Positions 26,554 to 34,666 of a stretch of 64,000 nt of DNA are shown in pieces. Position 1 is the stretch's first letter. The number at the start of each line of letters is the position of its first letter. A program made the translations under genes and the position numbers. Source of the stretch: Streptomyces sp. S4.7 (GTDB taxonomy: Bacteria > Actinomycetota > Actinomycetes > Streptomycetales > Streptomycetaceae); NCBI RefSeq assembly GCF_010384365.1, contig NZ_CP048397.1, positions 806,001 through 870,000 of the forward strand. Direction: 5' to 3'. The notes below the pieces were generated by a model that saw only the letters and a list, made by a program, of their open reading frames with translations, did not search any database and was not told where the DNA came from.

Positions 26554-27330
26554 TCAGTGCACACCAGCATTGAGGAAAATTCCGCCGTCGACGGCCAGCG
26601 TCTGGCCGGTGATCCAGTCCGACTGGTCGGACGTGAGGAAGGCCGCGGCGCCGCCGACGTCCTCCGGAACACCGAGGCGCCCCAGCGGATAGGACGCGGC
26701 GGCCTCCGCCTCCCGACCCTCGTAGATCGCCTGCGCGAACCTGGTCTTGATCACGGCGGGGGCGATGGCGTTGACCCGCACGCCCGGCGCGAACTCGTGG
26801 GCGAGCTGGAGGGTCAGATTGACCATCGCCGCCTTGCTCATCCCGTACGCCCCGATGAACGGCGAGGCCGACACCCCGGCGATCGACGCGATGTTCACGA
26901 TCGCACCGCCGTGGTCCTTCTGCCAGGCTCGCCAGGTCAGCTGGGCGAAGCCGAGGGCCGAGATGACGTTGGTCTCGTAGACCTTGCGCGCCACGCCCAG
27001 ATCCAGCTCGGCCATGGGGCCGAACACGGGGTTCGTCCCCGCGTTGTTCACCAGATAGTCGACACGGCCGAACGCCTCCATGGTGCGGTCGACCGCGGCG
27101 GCCTGGTGGGCCTCGTCGTGGGCCTTGCCGGGAAAGCCGATCACCCGGTCCGCGCCCAGCCGCTCCACGGCCTCCTTGAGGGCGTCCTCACCCCGTCCGG
27201 TGATGCACACCCGGTCGCCGCGGGCGACGAGCGCCTCGGCGATGCCGTATCCGATGCCGCGGCTTGCGCCCGTGATCAGTGCGACCTTGCCGCTGTCGGG
27301 CCGGCCGCCGTCCTTCGGCTGCTGCGTCAT
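26554..27330 (-). CDS. SDR family oxidoreductase
   Basis: The 258-residue enzyme is a classical short-chain dehydrogenase: cofactor motif TGASRGIGYGI, NNAG at the end of beta-4 (DYLVNNAGTN), a catalytic Ser in NIASIAG, and YGMSK as the YxxxK pair. RGEDAL after CITG suggests NADPH preference (inference). It lies 17 nt downstream of fabG and is clearly co-transcribed. Together the two look like a small fatty-acid or polyketide reductase operon; the substrate is unknown. Confidence 0.88.
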   Translation of the reverse strand: MTQQPKDGGRPDSGKVALITGASRGIGYGIAEALVARGDRVCITGRGEDALKEAVERLGADRVIGFPGKAHDEAHQAAAVDRTMEAFGRVDYLVNNAGTNPVFGPMAELDLGVARKVYETNVISALGFAQLTWRAWQKDHGGAIVNIASIAGVSASPFIGAYGMSKAAMVNLTLQLAHEFAPGVRVNAIAPAVIKTRFAQAIYEGREAEAAASYPLGRLGVPEDVGGAAAFLTSDQSDWITGQTLAVDGGIFLNAGVH

Positions 27331-27347
27331 GTCCGTCACTCTCCGGT

Positions 27348-28109
27348 TCAGTTGAGGGGTCCGCCGGCGACGTACAGCACCTGACCGGAGACGAATCCGG
27401 CGTTCTCGCCCGTGAAGAAGGCGATCGCGTTCGCGATGTCGTCGGGGACGCCGACCCGCTGGACCGGGATCTGGGTGGCGGCGGCCGCCTGGAACTCCTC
27501 GAAGCCCATGCCGACACGGGCGGCGGTCTGGGCGGTCATGTCGGTGACGATGAAGCCGGGGGCCACGGCGTTGGCCGTGACGCCGAACTTGCCGAGCTCC
27601 TTGGCCAGGGTCTTGGTGAAGCCCTGGAGTCCGGCCTTGACCGCGGCGTAGTTGGCCTGGCCGCGGTTTCCGAGGGCGGAGCTGGACGACAGGTTGACGA
27701 TCCGGCCGAACGAGGCGTCCACCATGTGCCGCTGACAGGCGCGCGACATCAGGAACGCGCCCTTGAGGTGCACGTTCATGACCGTGTCCCAGTCGGACTC
27801 GCTCATCTTGAAGAGGAGGTTGTCGCGGAGCACCCCCGCGTTGTTGACGAGGACGGTGGGGGCGCCGAGTTCGGCGGCGACGCGCGCGACGGCGGCCTCC
27901 ACCCGGGCGGCGTCGGAGACGTCGCAGCCGACGGCGAGGGCCTTGCCGCCCGCGGCGGTGATCGTGCCGACGGTCTCCGCGCAGGCCGCCTCGTCCAGGT
28001 CGAGTACGGCGACGGCCCGGCCCTCGGCCGCCAGACGTACCGCGCTCGCGGCGCCAATGCCCCGCGCCGCCCCGGTCACGACGGCGACACGCTGCTCGGT
28101 GGTGGACAT
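27348..28109 (-). CDS. fabG: 3-oxoacyl-ACP reductase (FabG-type SDR)
   Basis: The 253-residue protein carries TGAARGIGAASA, DLDEAACAETV, NNAGVLRDNLLFKM, NLSSSSALGNRGQANYAAVK with Ser, Tyr and Lys of the active site, and the FabG-typical tail SGQVLYVAGG. The NNAG-x-x-RD-x-LLxxM string is characteristic of acyl-ACP reductases. It is the first gene of a two-gene SDR operon. It is more likely an accessory paralogue than the housekeeping FabG, because no fabI or acyl carrier protein is adjacent. Confidence 0.88.
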   Translation of the reverse strand: MSTTEQRVAVVTGAARGIGAASAVRLAAEGRAVAVLDLDEAACAETVGTITAAGGKALAVGCDVSDAARVEAAVARVAAELGAPTVLVNNAGVLRDNLLFKMSESDWDTVMNVHLKGAFLMSRACQRHMVDASFGRIVNLSSSSALGNRGQANYAAVKAGLQGFTKTLAKELGKFGVTANAVAPGFIVTDMTAQTAARVGMGFEEFQAAAATQIPVQRVGVPDDIANAIAFFTGENAGFVSGQVLYVAGGPLN

Positions 28110-28283
28110 GCTGCTTCTCCTCGCCCTTGGATCGCGGCGCCGGCACGACTGCTGAGCGACCGCTTAGTATTCAGCTGCCGTGACGCTAGAAGCCCTGACA
28201 CCCGGTGTCAACGGCCCACGGGGCGGCCGAACATATGTCACACCGCGACCGTCCACCCGCGAACGCCCGCCCGCCCCCGGCAT

Positions 28284-28667
28284 CTACCGCACCAGCAGGT
28301 CGAGCAGCCGCTCGACCTCGGCCGCCGGGTCGAGCGTCAGCCCCGTGTGTACGGGACCGGGCTGGACGACCGTCGAGCGTGGCGCGATCAGCCAGCGGAA
28401 CCGCCTGCCCGCGTCGTCGCGCGCGGCCTGTCCGGCGGGGTCGCCGCCCGCGCAGACGCCCTCGACGGCGCGCAGCGCGGCCCGCACCCCCGCCACATCG
28501 GCGTCGGGCGCCAGGGCCTTGAGCCGGGACTCGTCCAGATGCGTACGGGCGGCGACGAACGACTTCGCGCGGCAGTAGACCAGTACGCCCGCGTTGATGA
28601 ACTCACCGCGCTCGACCCTCGGCACCACACGCAGGGGCGCGTACTCGAACACATCGCGTCCGTTCAT
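28284..28667 (-). CDS. DUF3037 domain protein
   Basis: The 127-residue protein begins FEYAPLRVVPRVERGEFINA then GVLVYCRAKSFVAARTHLDE, which is the DUF3037 signature. Its ATG overlaps the stop of the upstream HipA-like gene (ATGA), so the two are translationally coupled. DUF3037 genes are commonly found next to HipA-like kinase genes, which suggests a joint role, but the biochemical activity is not known. Confidence 0.85.
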   Translation of the reverse strand: MNGRDVFEYAPLRVVPRVERGEFINAGVLVYCRAKSFVAARTHLDESRLKALAPDADVAGVRAALRAVEGVCAGGDPAGQAARDDAGRRFRWLIAPRSTVVQPGPVHTGLTLDPAAEVERLLDLLVR

Positions 28668-29515
28668 CGGCCCTCGCCTCCGCTCTGCTTCGTGGGGTGC
28701 GGCCAGGGGGCCAGGTGTTCGGTCAGCCAGCCGGGGGCCTGCGAGGGGCGTTGCTTGACGGGCGCGTCGAACGTGAGGCGCTCGTGGATGGTCGCGGCGC
28801 GCGGCAGCAGGGCCGCCACATAGGCGCGGCGCAGCGCGTCGGTGGAGGCGAACCCGGGCTCGTCCACGAGCCATTCGTCCGGCACGTCGGCGGCGACCTC
28901 GGTCAGCAGCTCCTCGGTGACCAGCGGCGCGAGCTCCTCGGCGGCCGAGGCGATGTCGGGGCGGAAGGGTGCGAGGACATGGTCGGAGGCGTCGTACGGC
29001 TTGGCCGCCGAAGCCTGGGCGCCCGGCCAGTTGTGCTGCCAGATCATGGTGGCCCCGTGGTCGATGAGCCACAGATCGCCGTGCCAGACGAGCGTGTTGG
29101 GGTTGCGCCAGGACCGGTCGACGTTGTTGATCAGCGCGTCGAACCATACGATCCGGCCCGCCTCGGCCGGGCCCACCTCGTAGGCGAGCGGGTCGAAGCC
29201 CAGCGATCCGGGCAGGAAATCCATTCCGAGGTTCAGCCCGCCGCTCGCCTTGAGCAGCTCCTGCACCTCCTGGTCGGGCTCCCCGAGACCGATGACGGGG
29301 TCGAGCTGCATCGCGACCAGCTCCGGCACCCGCAGCCCGAGCCGCCGCCCCAACTGCCCGCAGATGACCTCCGCGACGAGCGTCTTACGGCCCTGCCCCG
29401 CGCCGGTGAATTTCATGACGTACGTCCCGAGATCGTCGGCCTCGACGATGCCGGGAAGCGAGCCGCCCTCACGCAAGGGCGTGACATAGCGGGTCGCAGT
29501 GACCTCTTTCAGCAT
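28664..29515 (-). CDS. HipA family kinase
   Basis: The 283-residue protein resembles HipA-like Ser/Thr kinases: an ATP-site segment YVMKFTGAGQGRKTLVAEVI, the catalytic loop NNVDRSWRNPNTLV with Asp and Asn, and the metal-binding DHG in LWLIDHGATMIW. It lacks the HipB DNA-binding antitoxin partner; instead a DUF3037 gene follows with a 4-bp overlap. Whether it is a toxin, a regulator or something else cannot be told from sequence. Confidence 0.85.
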   Translation of the reverse strand: MLKEVTATRYVTPLREGGSLPGIVEADDLGTYVMKFTGAGQGRKTLVAEVICGQLGRRLGLRVPELVAMQLDPVIGLGEPDQEVQELLKASGGLNLGMDFLPGSLGFDPLAYEVGPAEAGRIVWFDALINNVDRSWRNPNTLVWHGDLWLIDHGATMIWQHNWPGAQASAAKPYDASDHVLAPFRPDIASAAEELAPLVTEELLTEVAADVPDEWLVDEPGFASTDALRRAYVAALLPRAATIHERLTFDAPVKQRPSQAPGWLTEHLAPWPHPTKQSGGEGR

Positions 29516-29996
29516 TTTCCCAGGCCACCCATCTCTTCAACCTTGCAATCCACGGCCATCTTTGGAGGGGCGTAGCAGCGGGAATCACCCGTCAACTTGC
29601 CTGGGGAGAATTTGGGGAGTTCGGCCGGCCTGCCGATCTCCCCGCTTCCCGAGCAGTCCGTCGACGGCGGTGCGCCCCTTGCTTCCGGCCTCCCGGCATG
29701 AAGTGAGCATAGTAACCGAGGGTGATCGCTGGCGAGTGCCCGAGCCACCGCGCCAAGGTCACGACAGACTCTCCGGCTCCCTCGGCGCGCGGCAAAATGA
29801 TGTGGGCCTCGGCCAGCGCGGGCTTCCAGGTGTAGGTGTGGGCTGAGCCCGGAGGACATCGGCTACGCGCTCGAGGCATCTGCCTGCTCCGGTGCCCCCT
29901 GCGGGGCGCCGGAGCAGGCAGGTTGATGAGGAGTGCGTCAAGGGGAGGCGGGTGGTTACGGCCAGGTTCTCCGGCTCTCCCGGGCCGCACCCGTGG
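29516..29996. other. Region with integrase remnant
   Basis: Apart from the integrase fragment listed below, I see no gene. I looked for a tRNA gene serving as attachment site and found none. Confidence 0.4.
29597..29850 (-). pseudogene. Tyrosine integrase C-terminal remnant with frameshift
   Basis: The minus strand encodes ESVVTLARWLGHSPAITLGY, YAHFMP: the catalytic LGH motif and the nucleophilic Tyr region of a tyrosine recombinase. One extra G after ATGCC shifts the frame; removing it gives EAGSKGRTAVDGLLG, the usual tail. Everything upstream is missing. Confidence 0.75.
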
Positions 29997-31916
29997 TTAC
30001 AGGGTGCCGGTCAGGCGGTCGGTGAGCAGCCGGGTGAAGCGGGCCGGGTCGGGCAGGTCGCCTCCTTCTGCGAGCAGCGCGCTGCCGTAGATCAGCTCGG
30101 CGGTCTCCGCCAGTGCGGGGTTTTCGGCGTTCGCGTCGTGCGCCGTGCGCAGGGCCGTGATGAGCGGGTGTGCGGGGTTGAGTTCCAGGATCCGCTTGAC
30201 CTGGGGCATCTGCTGGCCCATGGCCCGGTACATCTTTTCCAGAGTCGGGGTCACGTCGTGGGCGTCGCCGACGATGCAGGCCGCCGAGGTGGTCAGGCGT
30301 GAGGACAGACGGACCTGCTTGACCTGTTCGGACAGGGTGGTGGTCAGCCAGGGCAGCAGGGCGGCGAAGTCCTGCTCGCGCTGGGCCTTCTCGGCGTCGG
30401 TTTCCTTCTGGCCGTCGGCGGAGTCGTCGAGGTCGACCTGCCCCTTGGCGATGGACTGCAGATGATGGCCGTCGAAGGTGGGGACCTGGTCCACCCATAC
30501 CTCGTCGATGGGGTCGGTGAGGATCAGGACCTCGTAGCCCTTGGCGGCGAAGGCTTCCATGTGCGGGGAGTTCTCCACCATCGCGCGGCTCTCGCCGGTC
30601 AGGTAGTAGATGGTGTCCTGGCCCTCCTTCATCCGCTCGACGTACTCGCGCAGCGTGGTGGTCTTCTCCGGGTCGTGAGTGGAGGCGGCCGACACCAGCT
30701 CCAGCAGGGCCTCGGTGTTGTCTGTGTCCTCGACCAGGCCTTCCTTGAGCGCCCGGCCGAACTGCTCCCACACCTTCGTGTAGCGCTCGGCGTCCTTGGA
30801 CTGCATGCTCTTGAGGGCGCCGAGGACCTTCTTGACCAGGCGCCGGCGTACACCGCGGATCTGGCGGTCGTGCTGGAGGAGCTCGCGGGAGACGTTCAGC
30901 GACAGGTCGTGGGCATCCACGACGCCCTTGACGAAGCGCAGGTAGTTGGGCATGAGCGCTTCGCAGTCGTCCATGATGAACACCCGCTTGACGTACAGCT
31001 GCACGCCGCGCTTGGTCTCGCGGGAGAACAGGTCGAAGGGTGCCTGCGAGGGGATGAACAGCAGTGCCTCGTACTCGAAGGTGCCCTCGGCGCGCATGTG
31101 AACCGTCTCGGCGGGGGGCAGCCAGTCGTGGCTGATCTGCTGGTAGAACTCGTTGTACTCGTCCTCGGTCACCTCGCTGCGCGGACGGGCCCACAGCGCC
31201 TTCATCGAGTTGATCGTGTCGATGTCGCGGGTGGTGTTGCCCTCGGAGTCGGTGCGCTCGGTGGCCATCCGGATCGGCCAGCGGATGAAGTCCGAGTACT
31301 GCTTGACGATCTGGCGGATCTTCGATTCGGAGAGGTAGTCGGCAAGCCCGTCCTCGCTGTCGGCGGGCTTGAGGTGCAGGGTGACCGAGGTGCCCACGGG
31401 CAGCCCGTCGACGGCCTGGATGCCGTAGGTGCCCTCGCCGTCGGACTCCCACCGGGTGCCGGAGTCGGTGCCGGCCCGCCGGGTGCGCAGGGTGACCTTG
31501 TCGGCGACCATGAACGCCGAGTAGAAGCCGACGCCGAACTGCCCGATCAGGCTCTCGGCGGTGGCGGCGTCCTTGGCCTCCTTGATCTTCTCCAGCAGGC
31601 TGGCGGTGCCGGACTTGGCGATGGTGCCGATCAGCTCCACGAGATCGTCCCGGGTCATGCCGATCCCGTTGTCACGGACGGTCAGTGTGCGGGCGTCCTT
31701 GTCGACCTCCAGCGAGATGTGCAGGTCAGTGGTGCCGGTCTCGGCGAGGCTGGAGTCGGTCAGCGATTCCAGTCGCAGCTTGTCCAAGGCGTCGGAGGCG
31801 TTCGAGATCAGCTCGCGCAGAAAGATGTCTTTGTTCGAGTAGATCGAGTGAATCACCAGTCGGAGCAACTGGCGGGTCTCGGCCTGGAATTCCAGCGTCT
31901 CGACGCTGCTGCTCAT
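29997..31916 (-). CDS. htpG: Molecular chaperone HtpG (Hsp90)
   Basis: HtpG is the bacterial Hsp90, an ATP-dependent dimeric chaperone in the cytosol. The 639-residue protein has the GHKL ATPase domain (FLRELISNASDALDKLR, DNGIGMTRDDLVELIGTIAK, GQFGVGFYSAFMVADKV), the middle domain (LYVKRVFIMDDCEALMPNYL), and the C-terminal dimerisation domain. The ATG of MSSSVETLEFQAETRQ is chosen because homologues begin there; a longer in-frame extension is unlikely. It lies 130 bp from rheA in the same direction, in a heat-shock neighbourhood. Confidence 0.97.
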   Translation of the reverse strand: MSSSVETLEFQAETRQLLRLVIHSIYSNKDIFLRELISNASDALDKLRLESLTDSSLAETGTTDLHISLEVDKDARTLTVRDNGIGMTRDDLVELIGTIAKSGTASLLEKIKEAKDAATAESLIGQFGVGFYSAFMVADKVTLRTRRAGTDSGTRWESDGEGTYGIQAVDGLPVGTSVTLHLKPADSEDGLADYLSESKIRQIVKQYSDFIRWPIRMATERTDSEGNTTRDIDTINSMKALWARPRSEVTEDEYNEFYQQISHDWLPPAETVHMRAEGTFEYEALLFIPSQAPFDLFSRETKRGVQLYVKRVFIMDDCEALMPNYLRFVKGVVDAHDLSLNVSRELLQHDRQIRGVRRRLVKKVLGALKSMQSKDAERYTKVWEQFGRALKEGLVEDTDNTEALLELVSAASTHDPEKTTTLREYVERMKEGQDTIYYLTGESRAMVENSPHMEAFAAKGYEVLILTDPIDEVWVDQVPTFDGHHLQSIAKGQVDLDDSADGQKETDAEKAQREQDFAALLPWLTTTLSEQVKQVRLSSRLTTSAACIVGDAHDVTPTLEKMYRAMGQQMPQVKRILELNPAHPLITALRTAHDANAENPALAETAELIYGSALLAEGGDLPDPARFTRLLTDRLTGTL

Positions 31917-32046
31917 GTGGGTCTCTTTCTGTGGGTACGTCATGAACGGATTTGGACTCGGGCCGGGGACGGACCGCTGCCCGTCGTCGGCGTGGTTCGG
32001 GGTGGGCCGGAGCGCACCCGTCTGGTGTGATTCTGCGTGGTGGTTG

Positions 32047-32697
32047 TCAGTCATCGTCAGCGGCTGTCGTCCTGTACCGGTCTTCGAGGGCCTCCAGGGA
32101 TTGGACGAGGCCGGTGTGGCGGGCATCGAGGTAGGGACGCATGCCGGTCAGGGGCGCAATGAGCTCGGCGGCGTCGGTGGCGCCGAGAGCGGCATGCAGG
32201 GCGGCCTGGGCTGAGCGCGCTTCGGGCGCGAGGCGGGCGAGCGCGGTGATCTGTCCGGCGAGGCGGCGCAATTCGGCGGCGTTGGCGCGCGCCCAGCTGA
32301 CGGTGGCGCGTTCGGCGGCCCTGGCCTGGCGGGTGGCCGTCACGCGCTGCTCGCCGGTGGCGCCGACGGCGCCGGGGCGGCCGCGCAGGTAGCGGCGCTC
32401 GGCGGCCTGGCGGCTGGCGACGCCGAGGGGCGGGGCGAGGTCGGCCCAGCTGGCGCCCGCGTCGCGGGCGGTCTCGATCAGCCCGGTCTCCCACCCGGCG
32501 AGCTGCTCGCGCACCTGCCGCAGCAGCATCAGGGAGGCCAGCGCCTGCTCGGAGCCGGGACCAGCGGCGTCGGGGGTCTCGTGCTGGGCTTCGCGCAGCG
32601 CGTCGTCTATGGCGGCCAGGGCCGCCGCGGCGGCGAGGAAGGACGCCGGGCTGTGGGCGTCGGTACGGGTCGTGGACGGCTGGTCGGCTGCTGTCAC
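32047..32697 (-). CDS. rheA: RheA-like heat-shock repressor (HSP18 transcriptional regulator)
   Basis: In S. albus, RheA represses hsp18 at normal temperature, acts as a thermosensor, and is encoded divergently from hsp18. This 216-residue protein is in exactly that position. It is Ala-rich and helical, with a plausible helix-turn-helix at DAGASWADLAPPLGVASRQA followed by AERRYLRGRPG. The GTG giving VTAADQPSTT is preferred because GGGGAGG lies 5 nt upstream; a GTG two codons earlier overlaps that site. Two TGTCATC-N5-GATGACA operators fill the gap to hsp18, which also allows autoregulation. The gene identity comes from context plus operator match more than from a conserved domain. Confidence 0.75.
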   Translation of the reverse strand: MTAADQPSTTRTDAHSPASFLAAAAALAAIDDALREAQHETPDAAGPGSEQALASLMLLRQVREQLAGWETGLIETARDAGASWADLAPPLGVASRQAAERRYLRGRPGAVGATGEQRVTATRQARAAERATVSWARANAAELRRLAGQITALARLAPEARSAQAALHAALGATDAAELIAPLTGMRPYLDARHTGLVQSLEALEDRYRTTAADDD

Positions 32698-32714
32698 GGG
32701 CACCTCCCCCAGAG

Positions 32715-32733
32715 GGTCATCAGGTCGATGACA
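32715..32733. promoter_or_regulatory. RheA operator 1
   Basis: GGTCATC-AGGTC-GATGACA is an inverted repeat with a 5-nt spacer, with one mismatch at the outermost base. It begins 18 nt upstream of the rheA start, so binding would block rheA translation-proximal transcription as well. Confidence 0.75.
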
Positions 32734-32740
32734 TCATGCT

Positions 32741-32759
32741 TGTCATCCATTAGATGACA
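32741..32759. promoter_or_regulatory. RheA operator 2
   Basis: TGTCATC-CATTA-GATGACA is a perfect 7-bp inverted repeat with a 5-nt spacer and matches the TGTCATC-N5-GATGACA operator I recall for S. albus RheA. Its centre is 26 bp from the centre of operator 1. Confidence 0.85.
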
Positions 32760-32825
32760 TGTTACAACGGTGCCAGTGAGGCGCATTGGCGGTAACTGCC
32801 TGAACCTGTTGGAGGTGTTTTCACG

Positions 32826-33257
32826 ATGTTGATGCGCACTGACCCCTTCCGTGAGATGGACCGGCTGACGCAGCAACTGCTGAGCCCGGGGACCTGGTCG
32901 AGGCCGTCGGCGATGCCGATGGACGCCTACCGCGAGGGCGACCAGTACGTGGTGGCCTTCGACCTTCCCGGCGTCCCCGCGGACACGATCGACATCGACG
33001 TCGAACGGAACATGCTCACCGTCAAGGCCGAGCGTCGGCCGGTGGCGATGGGCGACGACGTGCAGATGGAACTGTCCGAGCGGCCGCTGGGCGTCTTCTC
33101 CCGCCAGATCATGCTCGCCGACACCCTCGACACCGAGCACATCCACGCCGATTACGACGCGGGCGTGCTCACCCTGCGCATTCCGATCGCCGAGCGTGCC
33201 AAGCCCCGCAAGATCTCCATCGGCGTCGGCTCCGGCCCCAAGGAGATCTCCGGCTGA
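32826..33257 (+). CDS. hsp18: Small heat-shock protein Hsp20/HSP18
   Basis: The 143-residue protein contains a complete alpha-crystallin domain: [20 protein letters not shown], the strand [31 protein letters not shown] and the [13 protein letters not shown] motif with a C-terminal tail. It holds unfolding proteins in a refoldable state during heat stress. GGAGG lies 10 nt before the ATG used (MLMRTDPF). Two RheA operators lie between it and the divergent repressor gene. Confidence 0.95.
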   Translation: MLMRTDPFREMDRLTQQLLSPGTWSRPSAMPMDAYREGDQYVVAFDLPGVPADTIDIDVERNMLTVKAERRPVAMGDDVQMELSERPLGVFSRQIMLADTLDTEHIHADYDAGVLTLRIPIAERAKPRKISIGVGSGPKEISG

Positions 33258-33361
33258 CACCGGCCGGACAGGTGCGGAGGACGGGAATCCCTGATCTCCC
33301 CCTCACCCCGTCTTCCGCACCCCCAGTGGGCAGTCCGAGACGAGAAGGGGTGGCGGCCGAG

Positions 33362-33757
33362 ATGACCCTGCGACGCGAAGCGTTTCTCAACCACGTCAAG
33401 GAACGCGGCGAGTACGGCACTGTGGAGGAAACCGGGCGCGCGGCCCGTGTGGTACTCGCGCTGCTCGGCGCGCACCTGGTCGGCGAGGTCCGCTCCCGGC
33501 TCGCGGCCCGCCTGCCGGAGGAATTCGCCCTGATCCTGCTCAACCCGCTGCAGAGCGCCGAGCCGCTGTCTGCGAAGCGGTTCGTGCGGGCGACCGCGGC
33601 CTGGATCGAGGGCGCCACCGAGCAGACCGCGACCTGGGACGTCAGCGCAGTGCTGTCCACGGTCGCCGACGCCGCCGGCCACGACCTCCTCAAAGGGATC
33701 CTGCTCCAGCTCCCCGCCGGCTACGACCTCCTCTTCGGCCACCCGCAACCCATCTGA
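33362..33757 (+). CDS. DUF2267 domain protein
   Basis: The 131-residue helical protein starts TLRREAFLNHVKERGEYGTV and contains LLGAHLVGEVRSRLAARLPE and the closing LLQLPAGYDLLFGHPQ, the DUF2267 pattern. The family is frequent in Streptomyces stress regions, but its function is unknown. The gene lies 104 bp after hsp18, with an AAGGGG ribosome site, and a decayed paralogue follows. It may be co-transcribed with hsp18. Confidence 0.82.
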   Translation: MTLRREAFLNHVKERGEYGTVEETGRAARVVLALLGAHLVGEVRSRLAARLPEEFALILLNPLQSAEPLSAKRFVRATAAWIEGATEQTATWDVSAVLSTVADAAGHDLLKGILLQLPAGYDLLFGHPQPI

Positions 33758-33822
33758 CCACTGGCCCGGTGCCCCACACCGACACCCACCCGACCCTGGC
33801 TCGACGAAAGGCATCCACCGCA

Positions 33823-34262
33823 ATGATCACCGACGTGCGCATACCGCTTGAGCACCAGCAGCCGTACTCGACGGCGTAGGAGCAGATGCTGGAGAAGGTC
33901 CGCTACGAAGGCGCCCAGGGAGCCGAGGAAGCCGTCCGCCTGGTCCTGGCGGGGCCGTGACGCCGGCTGACCGCCGACGAACGCGTCGACCTGGCCGCCT
34001 GCCTGCCCCCGCAGGCCGCACGCGCCCTGACCGCCCAGATCCCCGACACCCAACCGCTGACCGGCTGGGTCTTCGTCAAGGGCCTCGCCGCCCGCTCCGG
34101 CGCATCCCTGGCAAACACCGCTGGGACACCGGCTCCGTCTTCGCCGCCGTCACAGCCCACACCGGACCCGACCTCATCACCCGCATCCTCCACCAGTTCC
34201 CCACCCGGCTACGCGCTGCTGTTCGGCCAAGCTGGACTCACCCCCGCCGCGCAGACGGCGAG
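33823..34262 (+). pseudogene. DUF2267 paralogue, multiply disrupted
   Basis: Translation gives MITDVRIPLEHQQPYSTA, a TAG stop, EQMLEKVRYEGAQGAEEAVR, a TGA stop, RRLTADERVDLAACLPPQAA, then a shift near 34107 into RWDTGSVFAAVTAHTGPDLI, and another near 34205 into GYALLFGQAGLTP. The order and spacing of motifs is that of a complete DUF2267 protein of about 140 residues. With two nonsense codons and two frameshifts, read error cannot explain it, so this is a true pseudogene. Confidence 0.85.
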
Positions 34263-34666
34263 ATGCAGGCTCGGGGCGGACCCGACGAGCCCCGCCTCCC
34301 TGTCCGCCCCGGACCCCCTGGGGAAGCTGCGGGCCCGGCAGGCGGTCCGCCCCGGTCGACCGGTTCGTCTTCTCCTACGTCAGCCGTGCTGCTGATCACC
34401 ACCGTCGGCATCGTCCACCGACCCGCCCGCCGCTTCTTCCCCGCAGGCCGCCGGGCGGTCGCCGGTCCGTCCGAGACGGCCGGCTTCTGCGAGCGGTGCC
34501 GCCGACGGCGGAGGGGCGAGCCACTACTGGTCGGCACCGTCCGGGCCCCCGGGTATGCCGGGTCGGGCATGCTCCTCGGGGCGCGGGGAGTGCGGACGTG
34601 TCCCGCCCCGGGGTTGCTTGTGAGAGGTTGACGGGGAACTGAAACCACCACAGGGAGGCGCGGGGG
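34263..34666. other. Gap without recognised gene
   Basis: No supported gene is seen. A GGGAGG ribosome site for the next gene lies at its right end. Confidence 0.4.

Noticed and set aside
29500..30000. Possible tRNA attachment site beside the integrase remnant
   Set aside because: No cloverleaf or CCA-proximal tRNA end could be found by reading either strand.
30462..32030. Long plus-strand open frame opposite htpG
   Set aside because: The minus strand encodes a textbook HtpG across the same interval.
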